Assembly: GCA_040767605.1 (NCBI GenBank)
Contig: JAXGOI010000001.1
Location: forward strand, 806,001 to 870,000
Direction: 5' to 3'
DNA from: JAXGOI01 sp040767605
Lineage (GTDB): Bacteria > Bacillota > Dehalobacteriia > UBA4068
DNA length: 64,000 nucleotides
Under the pieces are notes generated by a model that was not told the DNA's origin, searched no databases, and worked only from the letters and a program-made list of their open reading frames with translations. Both the position numbers and the translations under genes were made by a program. The first letter of the stretch is position 1. Every line of letters begins with the position of its first letter. This document shows, in pieces, positions 51,074 through 59,571 of this stretch.

Positions 51074-51949
51074 GTGAAGGTATTGGCGGATCCCCCCTGC
51101 AAAGAGCTTAAAGTAAATTCCGCTTTAAATAAACTTAAGCGGAGAATACCCTATGGCTGGGATTTAAATATTTACAGGGGCTGCGGCCATAATTGCCTCT
51201 ATTGCTATGCCCAATATTCCCACACTTACTTAAAGGATGAGGGCTTTTTTAAAAGCATTTATTATAAAGGTAATATTGTCGAAATATTAGATAAGGAGCT
51301 TTCCGCTCCGGGGTGGAAAAGAGAAATTGTTAATCTCGGGGGGATTACAGATAGTTATCAGCCGGCGGAAGAGCATTATAAAATAATGCCGGAAGTTTTA
51401 AAGCTGATGATTAAATATAAAACCCCCATTATAATTTCTTCTAAATCTGCCTTAATTCTTCGGGATTATGATTTAATAGATGAATTATCCCGCCTTACTT
51501 TAGTTAATATTGCCCAAACAATAACCACAACGGATGAAAATTTGCGTAAAAAAATTGAACCATTTGGGGCGCCTTCTTTAAAGCGTTTTGAGGTGCTTAA
51601 GGTATTCCGTAAAACAAATGCCAGTATAGGCCTGCATATTATGCCGGTTATTCCCTTTCTTAGTGATTCTGAAAAAAATCTCGAGGAGCTTTTATTTCTC
51701 GCTGCAGAGGCCCAGGTTGATTATGCCCTTACGGGTACTTTGTATTTAAGGGGTAAAACCAGAACCTGCTTTATGAGCTTTATGGAGCAAAACTATCCGG
51801 AAATATTTACGGATTTTTCCGCCTTATATAAAAAGGGCGGGGCGGGTAAAAGCTATAAAGATACTCTTTATCAAAAAATCAATTCTCTAAGGGCAAAATA
51901 TAAAGTATCCTCAGCCTATATGAAGCCCCTGAGAGAAAGGCTGAAATAA
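51074..51949 (+). CDS. SPL-family radical SAM protein
   Basis: 291 residues. The radical-SAM cluster CGHNCLYC (CxxxCxxC) follows YGWDLNIYRG, the order seen in SplB-like COG1533 proteins. A GGxTDSYQP-type segment (LGGITDSYQPAEEHY) fits the SAM-binding part. Spore photoproduct lyase itself is larger and has a distinct C-terminal Cys region, so this is a relative of unknown reaction. Start is either GTG 51074 or TTG 51083; neither has a strong ribosome site. Confidence 0.85.
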   Translation: MKVLADPPCKELKVNSALNKLKRRIPYGWDLNIYRGCGHNCLYCYAQYSHTYLKDEGFFKSIYYKGNIVEILDKELSAPGWKREIVNLGGITDSYQPAEEHYKIMPEVLKLMIKYKTPIIISSKSALILRDYDLIDELSRLTLVNIAQTITTTDENLRKKIEPFGAPSLKRFEVLKVFRKTNASIGLHIMPVIPFLSDSEKNLEELLFLAAEAQVDYALTGTLYLRGKTRTCFMSFMEQNYPEIFTDFSALYKKGGAGKSYKDTLYQKINSLRAKYKVSSAYMKPLRERLK

Positions 51950-52006
51950 AAATTCGCCACGGCTTTTTTAAAATTACGGCCTAAGCAGGCAAAAGGAGGT
52001 ATTCAG

Positions 52007-53218
52007 ATGGATGTTTATGTAGCCAGGCAGCCAATATTTGACACAAAAATGAATACCTACGGCTATGAGCTGCTATTTAGAAAAAGCCAAAATAATTTTT
52101 ATGAGGGAACAGACCCTGATGAAAGCACCGCAAGCCTCATAAGCAATTCCTTTCTTGTAGTGGGCTTTGATGAATTAACCGGGGGAGCCCGGGGTTTTAT
52201 TAATTTTCCCCAAAACCTTTTGGGACAAGGAATGGCCCTTTTACTCCCCAAAGACAGAGTGGTAATAGAAATTCTTGAAACTGTCCGCCCTACGGAGGAA
52301 GTTATTGAGGCCTGCCTGGAACTGAAAAACCAAGGCTATATTCTGGCCTTAGACGATTTTGTACTTAAAAATGAGGTTGAGTTTTCCCCCTTGATAGTTC
52401 TTGCGGATATTATAAAAATAGAATACCCCCAAACCCCCATTATTGACCAAATTAAATTTATAAAAAAATATAAAAAAAGCATTACCTTTTTAGCGGAAAA
52501 AATAGAAACCAGAAAAGAATATTCAAGCGCCGTTAAAATTGGCTACCAACTCTTTCAGGGGTATTTTTTCAGCAAACCCCTTATGGTTAATGCAAAGGAA
52601 ATCGGGGCTTTAAATATTAATCTTATTCAGATGTTAAATGAGCTGAATAATCCCGAGCCGGATTATAAAATTATCGCGGGTATTGTGGAGAGTGATTTGG
52701 ACCTTGCCTATAAGCTTTTAAAGCTGGTTAATTCGGTTTATTTCTCAGCGAGATATACCATTAAATCCATTCATCAGGCTCTGGTGCATTTAGGAACAAA
52801 AGAGCTGAGACGCTGGACTTATTTACTTCTTTTAAGGGGTTTGCAATCTCCGGATAATGCCGAATTAATAAAAACCTCCTTAATCCGGGGTAAAATTCTT
52901 TCCCTTTTTGCCGTTGAAACAAAAAAAACCCGCCAGGAAACAGATTATTTTATTAGCGGTATTTTTTCTTCAATAGATGTGCTTTTAAATAGGGATATTG
53001 CAGAAATTTTAAAAGAACTCCCCTTAAGCCGCCAGGTTAAAGAAGCTCTTTTAGGGGGGGATAATGAAATAAGGCTTTGCCTAAATGCCCTTTTGGATTT
53101 TGAAAAGGGGGATTACAGCACTTTAGAAAATGCCACCGCCGCCCGGGGCCTTAAAAGCGAAAAATTTATGGAGCTTTATTTGGAGGCTTTGCGCTGGCAG
53201 AGAAGCCTGCTTTTTTAA
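52007..53218 (+). CDS. EAL-HDOD signalling protein (YuxH type)
   Basis: 403 residues. The N-terminal EAL-like domain opens with YVARQPIFDTKMNTYGYELLFR, where ELL replaces EAL. Later metal-site residues (EILETV, ALDDF, FQGYFFSKP) are partly kept. The C-terminal HDOD domain (~200-400) has HQALVHLGTKELRRW. Such proteins bind cyclic di-GMP or act as regulators more often than as enzymes. AAAGGAGG ribosome site. Single gene; with the GGDEF protein at 7-10 kb it points to active di-GMP signalling. Confidence 0.88.
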   Translation: MDVYVARQPIFDTKMNTYGYELLFRKSQNNFYEGTDPDESTASLISNSFLVVGFDELTGGARGFINFPQNLLGQGMALLLPKDRVVIEILETVRPTEEVIEACLELKNQGYILALDDFVLKNEVEFSPLIVLADIIKIEYPQTPIIDQIKFIKKYKKSITFLAEKIETRKEYSSAVKIGYQLFQGYFFSKPLMVNAKEIGALNINLIQMLNELNNPEPDYKIIAGIVESDLDLAYKLLKLVNSVYFSARYTIKSIHQALVHLGTKELRRWTYLLLLRGLQSPDNAELIKTSLIRGKILSLFAVETKKTRQETDYFISGIFSSIDVLLNRDIAEILKELPLSRQVKEALLGGDNEIRLCLNALLDFEKGDYSTLENATAARGLKSEKFMELYLEALRWQRSLLF

Positions 53219-53292
53219 ACAGGCATATAGCGCTTTTAAAAATATATTTAACCTCGCAAACTTTCTAATCCTATAAGCACCGCTTTTTATAA

Positions 53293-53325
53293 AAAGGCGG
53301 CCTGTATTTAATACAGGCCGCCTTT
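53293..53325. terminator. Bidirectional terminator between the EAL-HDOD gene and metA
   Basis: A 15-bp perfect stem AAAGGCGGCCTGTAT (53293-53307) and its complement (53311-53325) with a 3-nt loop. Confidence 0.88.
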
Positions 53326-53351
53326 AAAACTCCAAAAAACGCTTAAAAGGT

Positions 53352-54269
53352 TTAAGTTAAATTATTAAGATCATAAGGGGTTTCCTGATAAACATAATAA
53401 TTAAGCCAATTGTTAAACAAGAGCATTTCATGGCTGCGCCAGGATAAAACCGGCGGGTTTTCAGGATTATTTTGAGGGAAATAATTCTCCGGCACCCGGG
53501 GGTTAAGGCCCTTTTTAAAATCCCTGGCATATTCTTCAGCCAAAGTATTTCTATCATATTCCCCATGGCCGGTGGCAAAAAACTGCCGCCCGTTTTTATT
53601 GGCTATTATATAGGCCCCGGCCTCTTTTGAGGCGGCCAGTATTTCCAATTCCGGCACTTTTTTAAGCTCTCTTTCATTAAAATGGCTGTATCTGGAATGG
53701 GGCGCGTAAAAAATATCATCAAAGCCCCTTAATAAGTGGTGGCGGGGTTTTAAATTCTCATGCAAATAAACTCCTGAAAGCTTTTGGCAAAGCTCATATT
53801 TCTCTAAACCATAATGATAATAAAGCCCAGCTAAAGCCCCCCAGCAAATATGAAAAACAGAATAAACATTCTTTTTACTCCATTTGAAAATTCGGCAAAG
53901 CTCCGGCCAATAATCAACCTCTTCAAAAGAAAGACGCTCCACCGGGGCCCCGGTAATAATCATACCGTCATACCTTTTTTCTTTTACCGTCTCAAAATCC
54001 GTATAAAAATTTTCCAGGTATTTGGCCGGGGTATTTTTAGAAATATGGCTTTTTACCTGTAAAAGCTCAATTTCTATTTGGAGGGGGGAATTACTTAATA
54101 AGCGTAAAAGCTGAACCTCCGTTACGGGTTTTTTAGGCATCAGGTTTAAAATTAAAATTTTTAAAGGCCGAATATCCTGATGCTCGGCTCTCTCCTGCCC
54201 CATTACAAATATATTTTCTTTTAAAAGCTCCTCCGCCGCGGGAAGGCCGTTGGGTATTTTTACCGGCAT
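53352..54269 (-). CDS. metA: Homoserine O-acetyltransferase (MetA family)
   Basis: 305 residues. Catalytic Cys142 (FHICWGA), and the His235/Glu237 pair in TGHGEYD, are at the expected positions. Residue 111 in ITGAPVERL is Glu, which in this family marks acetyl-CoA use; Gly there marks succinyl-CoA. The product, O-acetylhomoserine, is the substrate of the neighbouring MetY. 27 nt after metY, so one transcript. Confidence 0.94.
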   Translation of the reverse strand: MPVKIPNGLPAAEELLKENIFVMGQERAEHQDIRPLKILILNLMPKKPVTEVQLLRLLSNSPLQIEIELLQVKSHISKNTPAKYLENFYTDFETVKEKRYDGMIITGAPVERLSFEEVDYWPELCRIFKWSKKNVYSVFHICWGALAGLYYHYGLEKYELCQKLSGVYLHENLKPRHHLLRGFDDIFYAPHSRYSHFNERELKKVPELEILAASKEAGAYIIANKNGRQFFATGHGEYDRNTLAEEYARDFKKGLNPRVPENYFPQNNPENPPVLSWRSHEMLLFNNWLNYYVYQETPYDLNNLT

Positions 54270-54296
54270 TTTTATCGCCTCCTAAACTTTTTTGCC

Positions 54297-55592
54297 TTAA
54301 GCTTTAAAGGCTTTCTTTAAGGCCTGATTTAAATCGTCGATTAAATCCCCCGCATCCTCAAGGCCTATGGAAAGGCGGATAGTCTCCGGTCCGCAGCCCG
54401 CTTTTAACTGCTCTTTTAGGCTAAGCTGCTGATGGGTTGTGCTGGCAGGGTGAATAACCAGAGATTTTGTATCCGCCACATTGGCTAAAAGGGAGAAAAT
54501 CTCCAAAGAATCAATAAATTTTTTGGCCTTATTAATATCTCCGCCCTTTAAACTAAAGCTGAAAATAGACCCGGCCCCTTTTGGGAAATATTTTTTTGCC
54601 AGGGAATAATATTTGCTCCCTTTAATAGAGGGGTAATTAATTGAAGATACATAAGGGCTTCCTGAAAGGAATTCTATGATTTTTTCGGTATTTTCCACAT
54701 GTTTTTTAACCCGGAGGGAAAGGGTTTCCAGCCCCTGAATAAATAAAAAAGCGTTTAAAGGCGCAAGAGCCGCCCCGGTATCTCTTAAAAGCTGCGCCCT
54801 GATTTTAGTAACAAAAGCCGCCGGGCCAAAATCCTGATAATATTTAATCCCGTGATAGCTTTGATCCGGCTGATTAAAACCGGGGAAGCGCTTGCTTTTT
54901 TCCCAATTAAATTTACCCCCTTCTACTATTACCCCGCCTATAGAGGAACCGTGGCCGCCGATAAATTTTGTGGCGGAGTGAACAACAATATCCGCCCCAT
55001 GTTTTAAGGGCTGAAAAAGATAAGGTGTGGCAAAGGTATTATCCACTATTAAGGGCAAATCATTTTCATTGGCGATTTCGGCCACAGCCTGTATATCCAC
55101 AATATTAATGCCGGGATTACCCAGGGATTCAAAAAATATGGCCTTGGTTTTTTCATTTATGGCTTTGCGGAAATTTTCCGGATTGTCGGCATTTACAAAA
55201 TTAGTTTTTATGCCGAACTTTGGCAGGGTTGAGGCAAATAAATTATAGGTGCCGCCGTATAATGTGGCGGCAGAAATTATTTCATCCCCGGCCTGGGCAA
55301 TATTTAAAATGGCATAATTAATAGCAGCCGAGCCGGAAGCTACGGCAAGCCCGGCGGAACCCCCCTCCAGAGCCGCCACCCTTCTCTCAAAAACCTCATT
55401 TGTAGGGTTACCCAGGCGGGTATAAATATTCCCTTGGGTCTTTAAGGCAAATAAATCTTCCGCATGCCGGGAGTTCTTAAAAACATAGGATGCTGTTTGA
55501 TATATAGGGACGGCACAAGCCCCAGTTGACGGGTCCGGGAATTGCCCGGCATGAACCTGTAAGGTATCAAAACCCAATTCTTTTTTTATCAT
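54297..55592 (-). CDS. metY: O-acetylhomoserine sulfhydrylase (PLP enzyme)
   Basis: 431 residues, the long form typical of O-acetylhomoserine aminocarboxypropyltransferase. The PLP lysine is in VVHSATKFIGGHGS, and IYTRLGNPTNEVFERRVAAL and YQTASYVFKNSRHAEDLFAL are family blocks. It makes homocysteine from O-acetylhomoserine and sulfide. It heads metY-metA and is preceded by a 200-nt leader with a short ORF and terminator, not by a SAM riboswitch or Met T-box. Confidence 0.94.
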   Translation of the reverse strand: MIKKELGFDTLQVHAGQFPDPSTGACAVPIYQTASYVFKNSRHAEDLFALKTQGNIYTRLGNPTNEVFERRVAALEGGSAGLAVASGSAAINYAILNIAQAGDEIISAATLYGGTYNLFASTLPKFGIKTNFVNADNPENFRKAINEKTKAIFFESLGNPGINIVDIQAVAEIANENDLPLIVDNTFATPYLFQPLKHGADIVVHSATKFIGGHGSSIGGVIVEGGKFNWEKSKRFPGFNQPDQSYHGIKYYQDFGPAAFVTKIRAQLLRDTGAALAPLNAFLFIQGLETLSLRVKKHVENTEKIIEFLSGSPYVSSINYPSIKGSKYYSLAKKYFPKGAGSIFSFSLKGGDINKAKKFIDSLEIFSLLANVADTKSLVIHPASTTHQQLSLKEQLKAGCGPETIRLSIGLEDAGDLIDDLNQALKKAFKA

Positions 55593-55616
55593 TTATAATC
55601 AACCTTTCTCTTTTAA

Positions 55617-55647
55617 AATAAAAAAACGGCCATCAACCGGCCGCTTT
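55617..55647 (-). terminator. Attenuator-type terminator in the metY leader
   Basis: The stem CGGCC/GGCCG (55639-55643 and 55627-55631) extends by a G-U and A-U pairs to about 9 bp; the loop is 7 nt and the minus-strand tail is U7. It lies between the leader ORF and the metY ribosome site. Confidence 0.8.
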
Positions 55648-55701
55648 AAAAATTCAACAATATGCTTAATTAAGCATTGATATAAGCTAAGGCAGATGTT
55701 T

Positions 55702-55794
55702 TCAGCACATTAAAATAGACCTGCTCATCCGGCACATCAGCATATCGGCAAAATATTGGTTTTTTCTCTTTTGATTTTGCGTTTTAAAAGTCAT
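55702..55794 (-). CDS. Met/Cys-rich leader peptide upstream of metY-metA (candidate attenuator)
   Basis: 30 codons from the ATG at 55794, with AAAAGGTGA (55801-55809) 6 nt upstream, to a TGA at 55702-55704. Met occurs at positions 1, 18, 20, 23 and 29, and Cys at 21 and 30 (the end reads MLMC, RMSRSILMC). This clustering at the 3' half is what a translation-sensing attenuator of methionine genes should show. A promoter lies upstream and a terminator downstream. No homologue can be checked here. Confidence 0.65.
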   Translation of the reverse strand: MTFKTQNQKRKNQYFADMLMCRMSRSILMC

Positions 55795-55840
55795 AAATCT
55801 TCACCTTTTTCAAAATTCCTATATAACTGCTATGCTTTAT

Positions 55841-55869
55841 AGGATACAATATAAAGCCCCTAAAGTCAA
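55841..55869 (-). promoter_or_regulatory. Promoter of the met leader transcript
   Basis: -35 TTGACT (55864-55869), 17-bp spacer, -10 TATCCT (55841-55846). The transcript would start about 40 nt before the leader ORF. Confidence 0.75.
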
Positions 55870-55941
55870 GGCTTTTGTTTTATAATTTGCGGCTCCTTAA
55901 ATTTTACCCCTAAAACAGGCTAAATATCCCCAAAAAAATAG

Positions 55942-55970
55942 AGCCCGCTTTTAATCGGCGGGCTTTTTTA
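55942..55970. terminator. Terminator after the 21-residue-repeat protein gene
   Basis: AGCCCGC/GCGGGCT stem with 9-nt loop; A7 on one side and T6 on the other, so it can work in both directions. Confidence 0.8.
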
Positions 55971-55984
55971 TGCTCTTTTGGGCT

Positions 55985-57238
55985 TTAGCTGATATTAGGG
56001 ACTAATTCCCCATGCCTGAATGTATTGGCCTCAAAGAAGGGGTCGCCCTCCGCCATTTGTGTTGAAGTCCATCCATATACCCCGGGAATTAAACCGGAAA
56101 ACTCAACAACATAATTTTCCGGAACATCTTCCGTTGCAAAATCCAAAGCGGCCTGAGAGGGAACAGAAACAGCGCCTGTTGTATAAATTTGAGTTTTTGT
56201 TGTTGGAGTAAGAGAATACACAGCTGCGCTTACCGTTACCGCCGCTGATGTATTATTAAATACCTTTATAACCAGCCTATTGGCATCAGTTGTGGCAAAC
56301 ACCGGCCCTGTTGTTTTATTGCTGCTTTGGGCATTGGATAATATCTGGTCAACCTCAGTTTTAATTTCCTCAAGACCAAAGTCTGAACTTAAAACAGCGC
56401 TTTCAATAGCGTTTACCTCAGTTTTAATTTCCTCAAGGCCAAAATCCGAACTTAAAACGGCACTTTCAATAGCGTTTACTTCAGTTTTAATTTCCTCCAG
56501 TCCAAAATCCGGGCTTAAAACAGCATTCTCAATAGCGTTAACTTCAGTTTTAATTTCCTCCAGTCCAAAATCCGAACTTAAAACGGCATTCTCAATAGCG
56601 TTTACTTCGGTTTTAATTTCCTCTAAACCGAATTCAGAACTTAAAACGGCACTTTCAATAGCGTTTACTTCCGTCTTGATTTCCTCCAGGCCGAATTCAG
56701 AACTTAAAACAGCGCTTTCAATAGCGCCTACTTCCGTTTTAATTTCACTAAGACCAAAATCCGAACTTAAAACGGCGCTTTCAATAGCGCCTACTTCCGT
56801 TTTAATTTCACTAAGACCAAAATTCGGGCTTAAAACGGCATTCTCAATAGCGCTTACTTCGGTTTTAATTTCCTCCAGGCCGAATTCAGAACTTAAAACA
56901 GCGCTTTCCGTAGTATTTATTTCCGACATAATTTTCCTAAGGCCGTAATCCGGCCTATGGAGCAGCCTTTCTATCTTCTCCGTATTCTTAAGTATAGCTC
57001 TTTGCCCTTGCCCGGCTACGGGGCAAGGGCAGTGAGGCGCCGTATTTGGCCGGGAATTTGTATTCCCTCTCCGGAATCTTATTGGGCCGTAAACCTGATT
57101 AAATAAATCCTCCGGCATGCAGGCGCCGGAGCCTCTTAAAATACCGGTATCATCATCCCCTTGCAGGTCGGTAAAATCTTCCTCATGATCAAAAAGCTCG
57201 CCATTAAAATCAGGCGTAGTTTTATCCTTATGTTTCAT
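55985..57238 (-). CDS. Repeat protein with about ten 21-residue coiled-coil units, probably surface or spore fibre
   Basis: 417 residues. N-terminal ~70 residues are acidic then Cys/Pro-bearing (PNTAPHCPCPVAGQ), with no signal peptide. Residues ~95-300 hold units of the form SDFGLEEIKTEVNAIESAVL: one degenerate, eight full and one terminal. Hydrophobic residues follow a 3-4 spacing (L3, I6, V10, I13, V17), giving exactly three heptads per unit, so a continuous coiled-coil rod is expected. The last ~110 residues are beta-rich (NRLVIKVFNNTSAAVTVSAA), like a head domain. The lack of a signal peptide fits a spore-surface protein made in the mother cell, but that is inference. Confidence 0.8.
   Translation of the reverse strand: MKHKDKTTPDFNGELFDHEEDFTDLQGDDDTGILRGSGACMPEDLFNQVYGPIRFRRGNTNSRPNTAPHCPCPVAGQGQRAILKNTEKIERLLHRPDYGLRKIMSEINTTESAVLSSEFGLEEIKTEVSAIENAVLSPNFGLSEIKTEVGAIESAVLSSDFGLSEIKTEVGAIESAVLSSEFGLEEIKTEVNAIESAVLSSEFGLEEIKTEVNAIENAVLSSDFGLEEIKTEVNAIENAVLSPDFGLEEIKTEVNAIESAVLSSDFGLEEIKTEVNAIESAVLSSDFGLEEIKTEVDQILSNAQSSNKTTGPVFATTDANRLVIKVFNNTSAAVTVSAAVYSLTPTTKTQIYTTGAVSVPSQAALDFATEDVPENYVVEFSGLIPGVYGWTSTQMAEGDPFFEANTFRHGELVPNIS
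56325..56960. repeat. 63-bp coding tandem repeat
   Basis: About ten head-to-tail units of 63 bp within the coiled-coil gene, differing mainly at synonymous or conservative positions. The antisense strand also stays open for 222 codons because of the repeat, but shows no other sign of coding. Confidence 0.9.
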
Positions 57239-57297
57239 AATTACTATCCCCTATAAAAAATAAATTATTTGGCCCCAATAATAATATATGCTTAAAT

Positions 57298-57368
57298 AAA
57301 AGCCTTAGTGAAAGGCTTTTTTATGCTCCCATAATTAAAAAGAGCGCCTTAGTTGATTGCTAAAGCGC
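57298..57368. terminator. Two hairpins between the MATE and coiled-coil genes
   Basis: AAAGCCT/AGGCTTT (57298-57319, T run to 57322), and GCGCCTTAG/CTAAAGCGC (57344-57368) with U-rich 57334-57343 on the minus strand. The second ends the MATE transcript. Confidence 0.7.
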
Positions 57369-57415
57369 CCCCTGGTTTTTGTTTTTATTTAGCGGCCTAA
57401 AAATTATTTAAATTT

Positions 57416-58804
57416 TTATTCTCCGGCAAGAACCGGATCTTCCCTTATTGTGTCAAATTTTGGCAGCTTGCGGGAATAAAGGTAATACCAGGTATATTCC
57501 CATACTCCCCTGAAGACAGCCCCGGCGGTAACCGCAATCCAAATCCCATATAAGCCTAAAGATGTTTTGGAAAGGAAATAGGCTGCAACAACCCGTAAAA
57601 AACAGCTGGTAATTATAACTATGGAGGGTGGAATTGTTCGCCCCAAACCCCTGAAAGAACCTAAAGATATACCCTCCAAACAGGAGGCTATCTGGCTGAT
57701 TGAAAGAATGCGGAGATTAATAACACCCAGGTATATAACATCCGCCTCATGAGGGAGGAAGATTTTAAATATAAATTCCGCCCCGAAAAACAACAGTACG
57801 GTAACAATTACACCCCAAATAATCATTAGCTGTGAACCAATTTTAAAGCTTTTATGAATGCGGCTCCATTTGCCGGCGCCGTAGTTTTGCCCCACAAAGC
57901 TGATTAAGGCCGTGCAAAAACCGGATGCAATTAGCCAGGAAAGGCTTTCTACCTGCAAGCCGATTCTTTGGGCGGCTAAAGCCCCTGCCCCGTAGGCAGC
58001 CACCATAGCCGTAATAAGCATAGAGAAAAATGAGAATAAAAAGGTATCGGCGGCAATTGGGGCAACCCATTTAGTTATTTTTTTTGCATACTGCCAATTT
58101 GGTTTCGCAAAAAGTCTGAATTTATCAAAGGGGCGGTTTTTATAGGCAATAATCGCCCAGGCGGAGACAATACCCGCTACAACTTGAGCAATTGTTGTTG
58201 CCCAGGCCGCGCCTTCCACTCCCCAGCCGGCACAAAAAATCAAAAGCGGGTCCAATATCATATTAATTGCCAAACCGATTAAATTTGTTATAAAAGGTAT
58301 TCTGGAATTCCCGCTGCCATTATATATACCTGTAACAGAGGCGGATAAAAAAACAACGGGAAAGCCGAAGCTGACAATAGCCAAATAGTTTTCTGTGCTC
58401 TTTATCAGGGCTATATCCCCCAGGCGGAAAAAGCCGATTAATTGGCCCCTGAAAACAATAAATAACAGCCCTAAAAGTAAGCCCAAGAAAATATTTATTA
58501 AAGCTGCTGTTTGCCCGTATTCGCGGGCGGTTTTAATTTCGCCCTGCCCCAGGTTTTGAGAAACCCCAATTTCTGAGCCCGTCCTGCCGTAAGCCATTAA
58601 AGACATAGACATAAACATAAATAACCCGGCGGTGCCGGAGGCGGCTACGGCATCACTCCCTACCCGCCCCAGCCAAATCATATCGATTAAATTATATGCC
58701 ATCTGGACTATTTGTGTACCCACCATGGGCAAAGCAACTAAAAACAGCCTTTCTAAAATAGAACCTTCCGTAAGATTATATTTACTTAACATGCCATTAC
58801 CCAT
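57416..58804 (-). CDS. MATE-family multidrug efflux transporter
   Basis: 462 residues and about 12 membrane helices in two MatE halves (LFLVALPMVGTQIVQMAYNL starts the first). SITEs such as YNLIDMIWLGRVGSDAVAAS are typical of NorM/DinF-like pumps, which expel cationic drugs using Na+ or H+. The ATG at 58804 follows AGGGGCAC; an internal ATG four codons later is a second option. Confidence 0.93.
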   Translation of the reverse strand: MGNGMLSKYNLTEGSILERLFLVALPMVGTQIVQMAYNLIDMIWLGRVGSDAVAASGTAGLFMFMSMSLMAYGRTGSEIGVSQNLGQGEIKTAREYGQTAALINIFLGLLLGLLFIVFRGQLIGFFRLGDIALIKSTENYLAIVSFGFPVVFLSASVTGIYNGSGNSRIPFITNLIGLAINMILDPLLIFCAGWGVEGAAWATTIAQVVAGIVSAWAIIAYKNRPFDKFRLFAKPNWQYAKKITKWVAPIAADTFLFSFFSMLITAMVAAYGAGALAAQRIGLQVESLSWLIASGFCTALISFVGQNYGAGKWSRIHKSFKIGSQLMIIWGVIVTVLLFFGAEFIFKIFLPHEADVIYLGVINLRILSISQIASCLEGISLGSFRGLGRTIPPSIVIITSCFLRVVAAYFLSKTSLGLYGIWIAVTAGAVFRGVWEYTWYYLYSRKLPKFDTIREDPVLAGE

Positions 58805-59243
58805 AAAAGTGCCCCTAACTATGTAGCTGATAAGCAGTTAAATTTAAGCCTACTCATCCAATTATTCCTCTGGCTTTAAACTGCCTATAATTTTACAAGA
58901 ACAACTGACTAATTAGGCATAATAAAAATAATCACCCCTTCCCTAAAAAAGAGATAATTATTTAAACAGGCCATAATTAGCTGGAGTTCCCCCTTATTAT
59001 AATCTAAAAAAACATAAAATGCAAAGCTCAAAGGGCTTTTTACAAAATACCACAAATTATTTATAGAGCATAGCAAATTTTTAATAGAGTTTATTTAACC
59101 CGGCTTAATTATGCCTATAAATATATTAAATTAAAAATTCTCCCTTAATATACAAAAGAGAACACCGGGTTTTATCTTCTTCTAGAATAAATCGGGATTA
59201 TAATATAATAAGTGAATAAGAAGGCGGGCCAATAAGAAAAATT
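58805..59243. other. Spacer without a supported gene
   Basis: A/T-rich. It holds a minus-strand TATAAT near 59000 and a 21-codon ORF on the minus strand near 58910-58975 behind GGGGG at too long a spacing, which I do not accept as a gene. No known RNA seen. Confidence 0.4.
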
Positions 59244-59282
59244 AAACCCCTTTGCCGTTTTATCCCGGCTTCAGGGGTTTTT
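59244..59282 (-). terminator. Terminator of the hemerythrin-ATPase-HMA operon
   Basis: AAACCCC/GGGGTTT arms with an inner GCCG/CCGGC-like stem and U run, directly after the HMA gene. Confidence 0.65.
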
Positions 59283-59287
59283 AGTGC

Positions 59288-59521
59288 TTATTTTTCTTTA
59301 ACCTGAATTTTTAAAATATCAAAGCCCATTGCGGATATGGCTTTTTCTACATCATCTACGGATATTTTTTCTTCATCAAAATCAAATTTTAATTTGCTGG
59401 AATTAAAAAGCACCTCTACGCTGTCCTTATCAATCCCGTTTAAGGATTTTGCCATCTTTTCTACCTTAATAACACAGGAAGGGCAGGTTAAAGTTTCCAA
59501 TTGCATTATTGCACTTTTCAT
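59288..59521 (-). CDS. HMA-domain metallochaperone-like protein
   Basis: 77 residues forming one heavy-metal-associated domain. The metal site is CPSC (Cys13, Cys16), and the beta-alpha-beta-beta-alpha-beta order is clear (QLETLTCPSCVIKVEKMAKS). It probably hands a metal ion to the P1B ATPase 50 nt upstream, which lacks its own HMA domain. ATG start behind AAGGAGA. Confidence 0.88.
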   Translation of the reverse strand: MKSAIMQLETLTCPSCVIKVEKMAKSLNGIDKDSVEVLFNSSKLKFDFDEEKISVDDVEKAISAMGFDILKIQVKEK

Positions 59522-59571
59522 TTTTATCTCTCCTTAATATTTACTTTATATATATAAATTAATATCTCTTT

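Noticed and set aside
55593..55870. SAM riboswitch or Met T-box ahead of metY
   Set aside because: No CTTATCAAGA-like S-box start and no T-box GGTGGNACCGCG sequence; the leader instead contains a short ORF and a terminator.
56280..56948. 222-codon open frame on the plus strand opposite the coiled-coil gene
   Set aside because: It exists only because the repeat is open on both strands; no ribosome site, no independent support.
56325..56960. Regular 63-bp repeats that could suggest a CRISPR array
   Set aside because: Units are contiguous with no unique spacers, stay in frame and encode a 21-residue coiled-coil repeat.
58900..58980. 21-codon minus-strand ORF upstream of the MATE gene as a leader peptide
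   Set aside because: The ribosome site is too far from the ATG, no terminator follows, and the residues show no drug-attenuator pattern.
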